From NCBI RefSeq assembly GCF_963422355.1, contig NC_085088.1, positions 5,673,914 to 5,737,913 on the forward strand: 64,000 bases of DNA. The letters run 5' to 3'. Shown piece by piece: positions 54,141-64,000 of the stretch. The stretch's first letter is position 1; each line of letters opens with the position of its first letter. This DNA is from Corticium candelabrum (taxonomy: Eukaryota; Porifera; Homoscleromorpha; Homosclerophorida; Plakinidae). The position numbers were made by a program, and so were the translations under genes. The notes below the pieces were generated by a model. The model had not been told where the DNA came from. It worked only from the letters and a program-made list of their open reading frames with translations, and searched no databases.

Positions 54141-56703
54141 TTGAATGCAGACAAGCGTGCTGACCATACAGCATCACTGTATAACGCTCTGCTGATTTCT
54201 TGGCTGAACACTTCTGAATGGGCTAGTTTTAGACATGCAACTGAAACTCTTGGTCGTTCATTGGACTCTTATGTTTTACACTTGAGAAGTCAATGCAAGA
54301 CGATGAAGCTACATCATGAATCATCTAGTTTACCTGTTGCTGATAAAACGTCTGCTCAGCTTCTAGCAACAAACAGGTCTCCATCAAATTGCCTCAAGAA
54401 GCTAAATGACGCCATTTCTTCCTCATCACCATACGAGCCCAAATTTATAGGTGACTATGCTCCATCTGATCGACGAGAAGAGTATCTCTGCAACAATTAC
54501 GTATGGGGCTTAGTAGACCTTGTGTTCTGTGCACTTATTCCATTGTTGGACGAGTAGGTAAATACCTGTTTGTATGGCCACTGCCAGGGCTAGTCACCCT
54601 TGAAGCTGCTCTGAATGACAACCAGAGGGTTGCCTCAAATCTTCAAGAGGGCCTGCCTGTTTATCATCGGCGAGCTCTTATACGACAGTTGGTTTACAAA
54701 TTTGGACGGATTTTGACGAAGACTAACTTGGCTACACTCAGAGAGTTCTACCGGGTGGCAACAGGAGATCAGCTAGCCAATCTAACAACAGCTGAGGAAG
54801 AACTTGATCAAAGGCAGGGGGAAACTCTTGAAATGGAAGACGTTGACTTGGTTGTTGATTTACGTGAATTAAAGAAACTGCACTGTAACATGTTCTCTGT
54901 TTTCTGGGAGAAAATGAAAGTCTATGTTGATGAATCAACATCAGTACATGAACAGAGACATGGTACGGTCACCTACATTGCTAAGGCAATATCAGCAAGA
55001 GATTTGGTTCAGGAGGTAGCCAAAATGTGTCCTGGACATCCTGTGCCGACACAACAGTGGGTCCGTTTGCAGTTCTGCCCTAGAGATCCCCGATCTAAGA
55101 CTGCAGTAAAATATAGATCACAGTTTAATGTCAAGATGATGTTACAGAAGCGTCAGTTTAGACACCACCATGTTGATGCCCACTATTGCGCCGCACTGTT
55201 CGGGTACATAAAAGAGTATGCCATTCAGGTTCGTGATCTAGCTTTCTTTGACTCCTTGGATGACAAACACCGCATCCAGGTTGGAGAGCCTAATAACCCT
55301 GTAGCGGCTGCGGAAAGTGGGAAACGGGTTTTGGTGGCTGGCAATGAAACGTTTAAAGTTGCATATCGTGACTTCACAAAATTTTCAATTGTACCCAGTG
55401 TTTCGTTCATTGTCAAAATTCCCGAGACAAAGGAATCTTCATGATATGACGGATTGGTTTACGTTGGATACAAAGATGCGGTTTTAGAACACTCGACAGC
55501 AATTCGTCACGTATCTGAGCTGTACTCGATTATTCTAAAGCAGATCGAGAACAAGAGTATTCTCTTTCTCTATACTGATGGTGGCCCTGACCACAGGTTG
55601 ACATTTTTCTCTGTACAACTATTATTGATTGCTCTTTTCTTGAATTTAGACCTGGATCTTCTTGCTGTCGGAAGAACGGCACCAAATCATTCTTGGAGGA
55701 ATCCTGTTGAAAGGATCATGAGTATAATCAGATTGAGTCTACAATGTGTAGGCATGAGGCGAAGTAAAGGCAGTGAAGACTTTAAAAAGGCAATACAAAA
55801 TGCCAACAGTGTCAACGCATTGCGCGAAGCAGTTAAAGACCGGTATGGCAATAAAATTAAGTCCTCTCTTCGTCCTGCTGTGCAATTGCTGAACAGTATG
55901 ACAAGTCGTCTTGAATTGCACAGAAAGCCTTTTTTGTGTTTGAAAGTGCTGATAGCAATGAAATAGATGCTTTTGGGGAAGTACTTCACCAGGTAGACTG
56001 CACCTTGGAGAAAAGTAAGACAAGCAAATCTGTTTTGAGTAAGAAGCCCAAGTTGAAGGAGCTGTTTGATCACTGTTGTCAAACTCGTCATTACTCATTT
56101 TGCGTGAAGAAGTGTGGTTCCGATCACTGTAGGATTTGCAAGCCACTTCGCATGGACCCTGACCTATTCAGAGGATTACATTTCCCCCAGTTCCTGTAAT
56201 TCGCCCTGATGATCACTACCTGCCATTTATGGATGTAGTTGACATTGAAACTGATGAGAGATACCGCTCATCCGGGATGCAGACAAAAAAGTGCGAAAGT
56301 TCTGGGATACTCTCCAAGTGAGCATCGTGTTCAAAATGCCGGTGTATTGGTCCAGTGCGATGAATCTAACAAGTGGCGTCTGATATTCTCCAAAAGAAAG
56401 CTATCAGCCAAAAAAAGAGAGCAACTCCAGGACGTGATTCAAGACGTATCCTACTCTTGTGGTGCTTCCATAGACGACTTGATCCTGCCTGAGTCTCTAG
56501 CCAGTATTGGGATAAAAAAGCACAGCTGCAGTGACCATGTTGAAAAGCTCTATTACACTTTCTATGGATCAGATGACCCCATCTGTATTCACTGTGGGAG
56601 CTCAACTGAACTGACGTTGCCCAAGAGCTCTGAACTGTTTTATCCTTATTGTCGTGATTCTGCTTCTTTTGTTAGAATCAACAACCGTTTGTTGAAACAT
56701 TAA
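54141..56703 (+). pseudogene. DDE-type transposase-like gene, disrupted
   Basis: A long coding region in at least five pieces. 54141-54560: YNALLISWLNTSEWASFRHA, YLCNNYVWGLVDLVFC. 54503-55444: LREFYRVATGDQLANL, ISARDLVQEVAKMCPGHPVP, HVDAHYCAALFGYIKEYA and SLDDKHRIQVGEP (probable first Asp). A TGA at 55441 then continues in frame with YDGLVYVGYKDAVLEHSTAI, ILFLYTDGGPDHRLTF (second Asp) and APNHSWRNPVERIMSI (Glu). Later pieces include TRHYSFCVKKCGSDHCRICK and SCGASIDDLILP. The family recurs as unnamed proteins in sponge and cnidarian genomes; the DDE assignment is inferred from motif order. Shifts fall in homopolymers (T6 near 55930, C5 near 56184, A6 near 56284). Confidence 0.65.
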
Positions 56704-57721
56704 AAACCTTTAAAGAAAACGGGTTTTATTAATACTAGTATCTGCCAAACTTGATAGTGAGCCATTCACAGCTGTAGTGCCAGTCGATGCATGGTAGCTA
56801 CTGTAACTTAAAACTAATTATTTACTTAATATTATTATTAAAACATTAAATAAATAATAAACAATGACCGCCCACACGCATGCCGTCGTGAAAGACCGGA
56901 CGTTAAACTGTGAATCAAGTTTGCCCGGCCTAATGTGTGAAATGCGTGGGGGGGTCCACGAGGACCCCGCACGCACACGTTTACCTATTATCGCACAATC
57001 AATGACGGGAACCCCTACTGCCGGACCGACGCTCACCTACTGGCGGACCGACGCTAGGCAGGCGATGAACCCATTGCAAATATTTACAACCAATCCTAAA
57101 CACTCTTTTCGTGCACTGTCAGCCGCATTCACTACCCAGTGAAAATTCCAAGTCCCTAACATAAACTAACCGTGTTAAGCCTAAACCACTAAGTAAAGTT
57201 CTAAGTATACCGACGAAGCCTAAAACCACGCTTCGCTAAGGGCAAGTAGCGTGTCATGAAAGACGCCATGTTAAGCGTCGTTATATCCCGTACGTGATCA
57301 AACTCCCGGATTGCTGTCTTGACTCACGCACCATTCTGTACGTGGCTAGGGAGAAGAAGCATCAATGGTCCTCAATAAACTTTCCAAACTATATAGATGA
57401 AGAAGGACGAAACAATCGATCAGATTTTAAGGCTCATAATCAGGAGAAGACGGTTGTCGAGATTGCTCAGCGTTGCACTAGCTCGGTGTTGGCTACAAAG
57501 ATGATCACAGTAAAATATTAACCGAAAGCTAGCCAGAGTCTAAATTTTGTTTAGTTTTTAATTCAGTAAACTAAGTTTTGATTTGTACAGGCTCCCTAGG
57601 GGAGCTCTCTAGTTAATTCGACTTGATAGTTAGACGTATTTGTGTAATGTGTACTAGTAGTTGCGACACGTCTTACAGTTCATTAGCTATTACTTTAGTT
57701 TCATCTTTATTACCTTTGCAT

Positions 57722-57752
<31 letters not shown>

Positions 57753-57765
57753 GGCAGGCAGGCAG
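57722..57765. repeat. (CAGA)n-(CAGG)n tract
   Basis: Seven CAGA units followed by three CAGG units. Confidence 0.95.
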
Positions 57766-58369
57766 ATGGTCTTGTAGTGGTAGTGTTAGGTTGCTCCTGA
57801 TGTAAACGTTTGATCCAATTGGAAAATATATGTAGTGACACAGATAGAGCAGGGGCGTAGGAAGCAAAAAGTGACTGGTTCGGCCTAACGCGCGCTAATA
57901 GTGGGACAACGTTGCGTGCGAAAGTAGATAGGTAGGGCAACATTATATCCGGGTCTGTTAGCCTTGCAGTTTAGCACTTCAAAGTATGGAAAGTAATAGT
58001 CTGGCTACACGAGGTAACGCCACAATACCCAATATATTACTTATTTCGTCTCGTGAGTGTCTTCTAGGATTTGATGTTAGCGAGGCTCCTAGCGTTAGCG
58101 CGCGTTGACGAATGTTTCTCACGTGACGATTGTATGCGCTTTGTTTTCAGGCTAATTGCCTCTAATATCCAGTGCTCTCATATCCCTGTAATTCAGACCA
58201 ACCTTCTATCTTGATTGCGTAGCTATGCAACCAAGTTTGCGTAGACGTAGCGCTAAACGACGGAGTGTTTCATTAATTAAACACTTTTCTGATGATTACT
58301 CTGGCATTACATCTCTGTATGCTCAATGATATCAAATGCCTTCTGCTGTCCCGGAAATTAACTTCAATG

Positions 58370-58760
58370 ACTACCGACCAATATGCAGACGTGATGTCAT
58401 CTTAGGGCTTCACTTCTCTTGGTTTGGTAGCTGCTAGCGAAAATTCGGCCATCGGTCGTCCATCCGAGCTGTACATGGTGTTTAGTTCTTTGTGTAGCAG
58501 GTAGACTAATCTAAATTTGCAACGTGCATGTTTTCCCACCAACAACCAGGCGTCTAGTGAACGCGCGTGTTACTCCAGTACGTAAGATGAAGATGACCTG
58601 TAACATTTGGCTTTTAGCACATGGCTTCTGCATAGAGTGGTTTTGCAGTCTGATAGCTTTTGTTTTTGATGTGCGTGGCTAATTATGGTTACGGCATCCA
58701 AAGTCAGAGCAAACAGAGACGCCTGATCTACATTTGCAAGTGCATGTTTTCTCACATTAG
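58370..58760. repeat. Dispersed repeat R4, copy B
   Basis: Homologous to 50435-50760; begins with GATGTCATCTTAGGGCTTCAC. Confidence 0.75.
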
Positions 58761-59135
58761 TTAATATTTTGTTTTAGCTATGGTGGCTCTGGAGTCATCT
58801 CATTACGACAATATGTGCCTATTATCTGTGGGCCTGAATGATTGCGGTTAGACGGTGACAGCTGCGTAATTACGGTAAGCGTAACCACAACGTGACAAGA
58901 TTTTCAAATTTATGAACGTTCGTGCCTCCTGATCCTCAATTGCTTTACGTACACTGTACAGATGTCTTACCATGTGGTGTGCATGTACACCCGCCGAGAG
59001 TTTAGCACAGTATGGTTTTCTTCAGTCTACTCGTATTTGAAAAGATGAACTGATTTTCGGCAGCAGAATCACAGCTACGTTTAGCTGGTGGCAGGGGAGC
59101 TATAAAAGTGTTTTTGCCTGGAACGGCACGCAAAG

Positions 59136-59208
59136 ATAGCCTCGCACAGTCAGCTCATTTACCCTTTTCGAAATCAATAAGTGGGAGGGGCTTACTGCGC
59201 GAGGCTAT
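59136..59208. repeat. Short foldback element
   Basis: ATAGCCTCGCACAGT (59136-59150) and ACTGCGCGAGGCTAT (59194-59208) are inverted, 14 of 15 matching, with a 43-bp spacer. It could be a miniature DNA transposon or a cruciform. Confidence 0.7.
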
Positions 59209-59817
59209 TAAACGCGAACGTAGCTGCTTTCGTCTGCCCATGTGCAGCTCATATCCGGGTGTAAATACTAAGCGTGAGCTTTAGCCTCAAGATGCCTGCT
59301 TCTTAACAGTACACACCGAAATATTAAAGTGCGCAGGCAATACTCTGAGCCTTTGTTAACGCAAAGCTATCTGCAGTGTCTAAAGAGATACTCCTTGCTT
59401 TTCGCGTCACTAAAAGGTTATAGGCTATATGGTGAGGGTTAGCTAGGGTATGGCTATGGCTAGAGTTGAAGCGCGATTCTATTTGCCTGACGGGAGTGCT
59501 TCCCTGGCACAAAGGGATTCATGCCAGAATCTCGGCGTCGGGTATATTGTGCCATTAGGATGAGACAAGGTTGTTTCGATGATCTAGGTTTGCGCGCTAT
59601 TCTATCTTATCTAGATTAATAGAAACTCATTTCTATATTGGAATGCGCGACATCCCTGTCTATCGTTTCGGGCGCCGAGTGTGAGTGCACTCCAGAGACG
59701 ATGAGATAGCATTGGGATTACCAAAACCGTAGAAAAGACTGCATCACGCGATTGGAATGTCCGACTGTCTGACAGTGTGCGAACAATTAATGAACAACAG
59801 GTACTGTATGTGTAAAT

Positions 59818-59828
59818 ACATACATACT

Positions 59829-59919
<91 letters not shown>
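59818..59919. repeat. (CATA)n then (TA)n microsatellite
   Basis: CATA units pass into about 35 TA units. Confidence 0.95.
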
Positions 59920-59921
<2 letters not shown>

Positions 59922-60331
59922 TGTGCTAATGTACCGTACTACTCTAGATGAGTAAAACGTATGCAAACACATTGCTAATCTTTCTAAAATGTTTGCGGAT
60001 AATTGGAGTTAAACATTCATGAAAATTATTTTGAGGAAAACGCTGCTGACATAGGTCGTGCTTTTGCTCCTTTACGTTTGTCTTTAGTTTGAAGATGCAG
60101 ATTAAAATCTGTATGCCAGCAAATTTGAAATTGTTTGAAATATATTAATAGAGCAATAATTCTCTGAGACAAGTAACGTCTCTTATCAATACGAGGTATA
60201 TCAATTATGCAACCATTCCGGGGTGTGTGTATATAATTTCTAGAAAAAATTATTCGATAATGTAAAAGTTTGAAAAGTTACCAAATTTCTGAGGATTTCA
60301 GATTCTCTATGACACCAACATACTCTTGTAG

Positions 60332-60339
60332 TATATAAG
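60332..60339 (+). promoter_or_regulatory. Putative TATA box of the receptor-kinase gene
   Basis: TATATAAG lies 25-32 bp upstream of the first ATG (60364). If transcription starts at the usual distance, near 60362, the second in-frame ATG at 60379 would be the better initiator. Confidence 0.45.
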
Positions 60340-60363
60340 GTAGTGCAGCAGCATAAATTCTGC

Positions 60364-63300
60364 ATGATTAACAATCGTATGGCTTTCGCTCGCAAACAAT
60401 CGTTTTGTTTGTTTCTGCTGTGCTGTTGTATCTTCCATGTTACAGTACTGAGCATTTCAGAAAGACTTCGAGATCAGCGAAAGCAAGGAGCCTATTTCGA
60501 AACATCAGCGAATGAGTGGGACTCGACGGTATATCACAGATCAAGAGACAGAAGCGTTCCAAAATCATCAGTTGGAACTCAAGCTGCTGTCTATAGACGC
60601 TCAATTATAAACAAACGGGCATACGCGTCTATGGGCATAATTCAAAATCCTTATGACAATCTGGAGCGAATTCTCATGTTTGGTGGTTATTCTGATTTAC
60701 CAAATTCCATACGTGGTACGTGGGTGTACACACCTTGTGTCAATTCATGGTATCGCCTTCCGTTATCATCGAGTGAGCAACCTGTTGATAGAATAGGTCA
60801 CACAATGGTGAGTTTGTGTAACACGACTGTCGTTCTATTTGGAGGCTTCCAAGACCGACAATCGTATGGTTTCAATGACACTTGGCTTTTTGACGGTATT
60901 CGGGAAGAATGGAAGAAACTGGAAGTGAAAATGAAAGATGTGAAAGCTCGTGCATTTCACAGCGGTGTCGTGCTGCAACAGGAAAGAAGCAATTGTCGAT
61001 GTAAAGAGAGTTTGTTTGTGTTTGGAGGGTTACAGCTGTGTGAAAACAATACGAACGTAAAAGAAACGAACGACTTGCTGGAATTGAGATGTCAGATAGA
61101 TAAAGTCGGTGAACGAATGTATACATGGCATCAACATGAGCGCTCGAGCCAACCCGAATGGCCGAAACGGCGTCATCTACACCATGCAGTCGCCATCAAC
61201 GACAACACTATGTTAGTGTATGGTGGTGTGCAAGGAGAATCTGGAGTCATGACGGAATTGACGAGGGTAAGAGATGCCTGGCTGTTCGACAGCCAGAGTC
61301 ATGAATGGCAAAGATCGTTTGATTACACGTTTTCTTACGACAGCATCAAGTTTAGAAGCTTTGCCTTGTTTGACAAAACGCGTAATGAAATTCTTCATGT
61401 GATGGGAAGTGATGTATATAGACTAGATTTGACAGCAAGGAAATGGATTAAAGCTCGTTTCGTATCAAGCAACTCTACGTCTACTGTCGATCAATACATG
61501 ACTGGGATGTCGGGCGTCTCTACAAGTTATGGGAATTTCGTGTTCAGCGGCGTTGATCAAGATCAAGATCTATCTGAAACGAGAATGTGGTATCTGATGT
61601 TTGTAGGCAATACATACGTATGGCAGCTGAGTTCTTTACCAAGAGAGAATCCTCCTATTGACCAACCTTGGACATATCTGTATTCATGTCAAGTAGACGG
61701 CAATCTCTTGATACCCGTTTTTCAAGCACTTTTTACAAACCAGTTTCCATATCCATATGTGCGTCTTATCTTGTATTACACGAAACTAATGATTATCGGT
61801 TTGGAAAAGTTGCAACACTATACGAATTTTCTCTATCATTTAACTTACTATATGGTAAATATGGCGATGAAATTTGTACCCATGTTGATCGATCATCCTT
61901 TTGTATTTACGCATTGGCATTTGGATATAAAAAGCAACACGTGGTGGCAGTATTCTAACGTTGGTCCTTCTTCATGCTTTCGCTACACGGCGGCGACGGG
62001 TTTCAACAACACTTACATGGTGACATACGGGACAGCAAAATATTTTAACTTTTGCCACAAAAAGAATCTACCATTCTGTTTGAAAAAACGCTCTAAAGGT
62101 AAATTTGACGTTCTCATACCCTCGTCAAATGTTTGCGTTTATCTCATCCGTCAAAGGCGGTGGATCGAAGCTGATACTGTAAACACGCCTAGTTTCCGTC
62201 TGTATCCTGCGCTGGTCGACGTCGGGAACGGTTCTGTTGTTATGATTGGAGGATTTGCATGCGATAGAAATACAACTGCAACAATCATTTACAACCTTGT
62301 CGCACATGGTTTCTCTACTGTAAAAGGAGGAAGGAACAGATTTAACGAGTACAAAATAGAAATGCCGTGGAACTGCTCGCTGCTCAACGATGTATGGATG
62401 TTGGACTTGTTTAGAAACGACTCGTCTGTGACGGGACGATGGACTCGCATTGATCCCGAACCCAACACTTCTGTGCCTATGGGAAGGCTGGGACATTCAC
62501 TTTTTGTTATAGATTCAATGGTTTTCATGATTGGAGGTTCCCATGTATTCTGGCAGGATATTTTGCAACAAATTCGCACAGGGAAAATGTGCGCCATGAG
62601 GGAGTGTGGTCATGACATGACGGATGCAATACGATCACAATTCTTGCGCAGTTCTAGGATTTTTTTGTGTTCTCATGACTTGTGGTATTTTGATTTGATT
62701 GGCAGACGATGGTATAAAGTACAACCATCTAATCACAACGATACGATGTTCTATATCGTTCATCCAATCAATTTTTGCAAAGTCAAAGCGGCTGTGCTGG
62801 GAAGAAAAATTTTAGCGGTTCGTCACAATGTCAGTGAAAAACGCGGAGATTATGATTATCGATTAGATAGCGTAGTTACGCTTTGTCTTGATTCCAATGA
62901 ATGGATCCAACAAACGGACAATCTTAGTTTTCCTGTCGACAGTCTGCACGTAGTGAATGGCAGCGTTTACGCGTCTGGTAGTTTGAGGATACCCAACAAG
63001 AAGTACAAATACATGCGTCTACCAATAGAAAATCAAGGTCAGCGAGTCTTGACGTCCATGCGGCCAGGCTGTTATGCCGGATGGTACTCTGAGAACTGGT
63101 CACTCAAACATTGCTCTCTGTGTCCGATAGGAAAGTTTGCTGTCGCCGGTTCTACATCGTGTTCTCCGTGTCCTTCGGGTTTGATAACAAAATCAGAAGG
63201 CGCCACCAACATGACTAGTTGTATATGTGATGCAAACTATTGTGGCAGACATGGAACATGTTTTGTTGTCAGGAGGAAAGGACAGCGTGCTGCTCATTGT

Positions 63301-64000
63301 CAGTGTGAATTCGGTTATACGGGATCACGATGTCAGTATCCTACGTATTACATTATCATGGTCGTGGCAATAGCTGTTTTGCTCATTCTATTTTGTCTCG
63401 TGATCTTCGTGCAGAGAATGATCAAATACAGACGAATGAAACAAGCGAGAGAGATGGAAGTGGAGCAAATGGGACGCGTGTGGACAATCGATGGATCAGA
63501 GTTGAGGCTGATCGAACGCATCGACAGAGAGACGCCTGGTAGTTATGGAAACGTTTATCGAGCACGGTATCGCGACATGACAATGGCCGTAAAGAAACTA
63601 AAGATGGTGATGCGAGAAGGAAGAGTAGAGAGAGAATTCGAACGAGAGATATTATTTATGCGTTTAATTCGTCACGCAAACATTGTGTTGTTTGTCGGTG
63701 CGGGAAGATTTGCAAGAGACGGTTGTCCATTCTTGGTGCTGGAATTTATGCAGCGCGGTGCTCTTAGTGCCATTCTTCGCAATCGCTTCGTTCGTTTGGA
63801 CTTTATACAACAGATCACGTTTTGCCTTGATGCAGCCAAAGGAATGGAGTTTCTTCACAGTCTTCAGCCTCCACGCATTCATTGTGATTTGAAGAGTAGC
63901 AATCTGTTGGTGAGCGAAGACTGGACAGTAAAAGTTGCTGATTTTGGCGTCGCTAGGTTAGTCGAAAGTCAAACAATGAGACAAACTGTATGGCGACGCC
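60364..64000 (+). CDS. Kelch-EGF receptor with TKL-like kinase domain (3' end beyond window)
   Basis: An uninterrupted frame of 1212 codons, intronless here, open at the right edge. Residues 1-30 are a signal peptide with a Cys/Leu-rich core; translation could also begin at Met6. Kelch-type motifs recur: RILMFGGYSD (about 102), VVLFGGFQD, LFVFGGLQ, MLVYGGVQG, VVMIGGF and VFMIGGSH, with paired W-F-D or W-x-L strands, giving one or two propellers. A Cys-rich module (CSLCPIGKFAV...CSPCPSG) and an EGF repeat (CDANYCGRHGTC...CQCEFGYTGSRC, about 955-992) precede one membrane helix (YYIIMVVAIAVLLILFCLVI, about 995-1014). The cytoplasmic kinase has GSYGNV (1059-1064), AVKKLK with K1077, IHCDLKSSN (1172-1180) and ADFGVAR with D1193. 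The class is TKL-like. The HRD Arg is Cys (non-RD), so activation-loop control may differ. It likely acts as a surface signalling receptor; the ligand is unknown. Confidence 0.9.
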   Translation, partial: MINNRMAFARKQSFCLFLLCCCIFHVTVLSISERLRDQRKQGAYFETSANEWDSTVYHRSRDRSVPKSSVGTQAAVYRRSIINKRAYASMGIIQNPYDNLERILMFGGYSDLPNSIRGTWVYTPCVNSWYRLPLSSSEQPVDRIGHTMVSLCNTTVVLFGGFQDRQSYGFNDTWLFDGIREEWKKLEVKMKDVKARAFHSGVVLQQERSNCRCKESLFVFGGLQLCENNTNVKETNDLLELRCQIDKVGERMYTWHQHERSSQPEWPKRRHLHHAVAINDNTMLVYGGVQGESGVMTELTRVRDAWLFDSQSHEWQRSFDYTFSYDSIKFRSFALFDKTRNEILHVMGSDVYRLDLTARKWIKARFVSSNSTSTVDQYMTGMSGVSTSYGNFVFSGVDQDQDLSETRMWYLMFVGNTYVWQLSSLPRENPPIDQPWTYLYSCQVDGNLLIPVFQALFTNQFPYPYVRLILYYTKLMIIGLEKLQHYTNFLYHLTYYMVNMAMKFVPMLIDHPFVFTHWHLDIKSNTWWQYSNVGPSSCFRYTAATGFNNTYMVTYGTAKYFNFCHKKNLPFCLKKRSKGKFDVLIPSSNVCVYLIRQRRWIEADTVNTPSFRLYPALVDVGNGSVVMIGGFACDRNTTATIIYNLVAHGFSTVKGGRNRFNEYKIEMPWNCSLLNDVWMLDLFRNDSSVTGRWTRIDPEPNTSVPMGRLGHSLFVIDSMVFMIGGSHVFWQDILQQIRTGKMCAMRECGHDMTDAIRSQFLRSSRIFLCSHDLWYFDLIGRRWYKVQPSNHNDTMFYIVHPINFCKVKAAVLGRKILAVRHNVSEKRGDYDYRLDSVVTLCLDSNEWIQQTDNLSFPVDSLHVVNGSVYASGSLRIPNKKYKYMRLPIENQGQRVLTSMRPGCYAGWYSENWSLKHCSLCPIGKFAVAGSTSCSPCPSGLITKSEGATNMTSCICDANYCGRHGTCFVVRRKGQRAAHCQCEFGYTGSRCQYPTYYIIMVVAIAVLLILFCLVIFVQRMIKYRRMKQAREMEVEQMGRVWTIDGSELRLIERIDRETPGSYGNVYRARYRDMTMAVKKLKMVMREGRVEREFEREILFMRLIRHANIVLFVGAGRFARDGCPFLVLEFMQRGALSAILRNRFVRLDFIQQITFCLDAAKGMEFLHSLQPPRIHCDLKSSNLLVSEDWTVKVADFGVARLVESQTMRQTVWRR

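Larger units (their letters stand above)
56704..60240. other. Gene-poor stretch with small repeats
   Basis: Contains a strong hairpin near 56943-56976, a (CAGA)n tract at 57722-57765, the R4 copy, a foldback at 59136-59208 and a (CATA)/(TA) tract at 59818-59919. A 75-codon frame at 57294-57521 (IKLPDCCLDSRTILYVAREK) is unrecognised. Confidence 0.6.

Noticed and set aside
61668..61958. Plus-strand frame MDISVFMSSRRQSL...
   Set aside because: It is an alternative frame within the long receptor-kinase coding region, which is uninterrupted in the frame set by 60364.

Overview
The window looks like nuclear DNA from an early-branching animal, most likely a sponge or a similarly basal metazoan. It uses the standard code, has short GT-AG introns and a moderate AT bias, carries transposon families typical of sponge and cnidarian genomes, and ends with a Kelch-EGF receptor kinase. 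No bacterial operon, rRNA or tRNA was recognised. Most of the window is a transposon graveyard with a few young, well-preserved elements; ordinary host genes are scarce.

Layout. 1-1784: unassigned flank with a direct repeat. 1785-11520: a multi-exon, decayed Ginger/KRBA2-like integrase gene whose C-terminal half carries two CXC cysteine motifs, a Ulp1-type protease and a PHD-like finger. One of its coding exons is interrupted by a young Ty3/Gypsy element (4827-9195) with near-identical 109-bp LTRs and a perfect GTGTC target duplication. 12080-12470: a broken TLDc-domain exon. 12480-15680: microsatellites, a possible membrane-protein exon and a 125-bp tandem duplication. 15685-18773: a gag relic joined to a SWIM-YqaJ-PHD nuclease gene that faces a DDE_Tnp_4 transposase relic (an ISL2EU-like pair). 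18831-21209: an apparently intact IS630/Tc1-type transposon of the long-spacer (Sailor-like) group. 22135-26430: a complete hAT element with 5-bp target duplication, coding for a 1025-residue transposase with a nuclear-localisation motif, zinc finger, PCNA-binding (PIP) motif and a C-terminal cysteine-protease-like domain.

28080-40400 is a mosaic of Penelope-like reverse transcriptase, coiled-coil, integrase (rve-type), Tc1, piggyBac and tyrosine-recombinase-retroelement gag fragments, in which several blocks recur two or three times. 41500-43245 is a decayed pogo/Tigger transposase with a PHD-like tail. 44135-45026 is a relic of a second hAT element with the same protease-like domain. 45741-49404 is an internally deleted hAT element that received a Harbinger element (46017-48979, TTA duplication) carrying a trihelix/Myb protein and a two-exon transposase with a single nonsense codon. 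51000-52150 is a Polinton-type reading frame with a tandem-repeat linker. 53740-53900 is a retropepsin trace, and 54141-56703 a DDE-type transposase-like gene broken at homopolymers.

The only convincing single-copy host gene is the last one: from 60364 to the right edge an uninterrupted frame encodes a signal peptide, Kelch repeats, Cys-rich/EGF modules, one membrane helix and a TKL-like kinase domain whose HRD motif reads HCD. It runs off the window. The nested insertions give a relative chronology: Ginger-like gene before Gypsy, and hAT before Harbinger.
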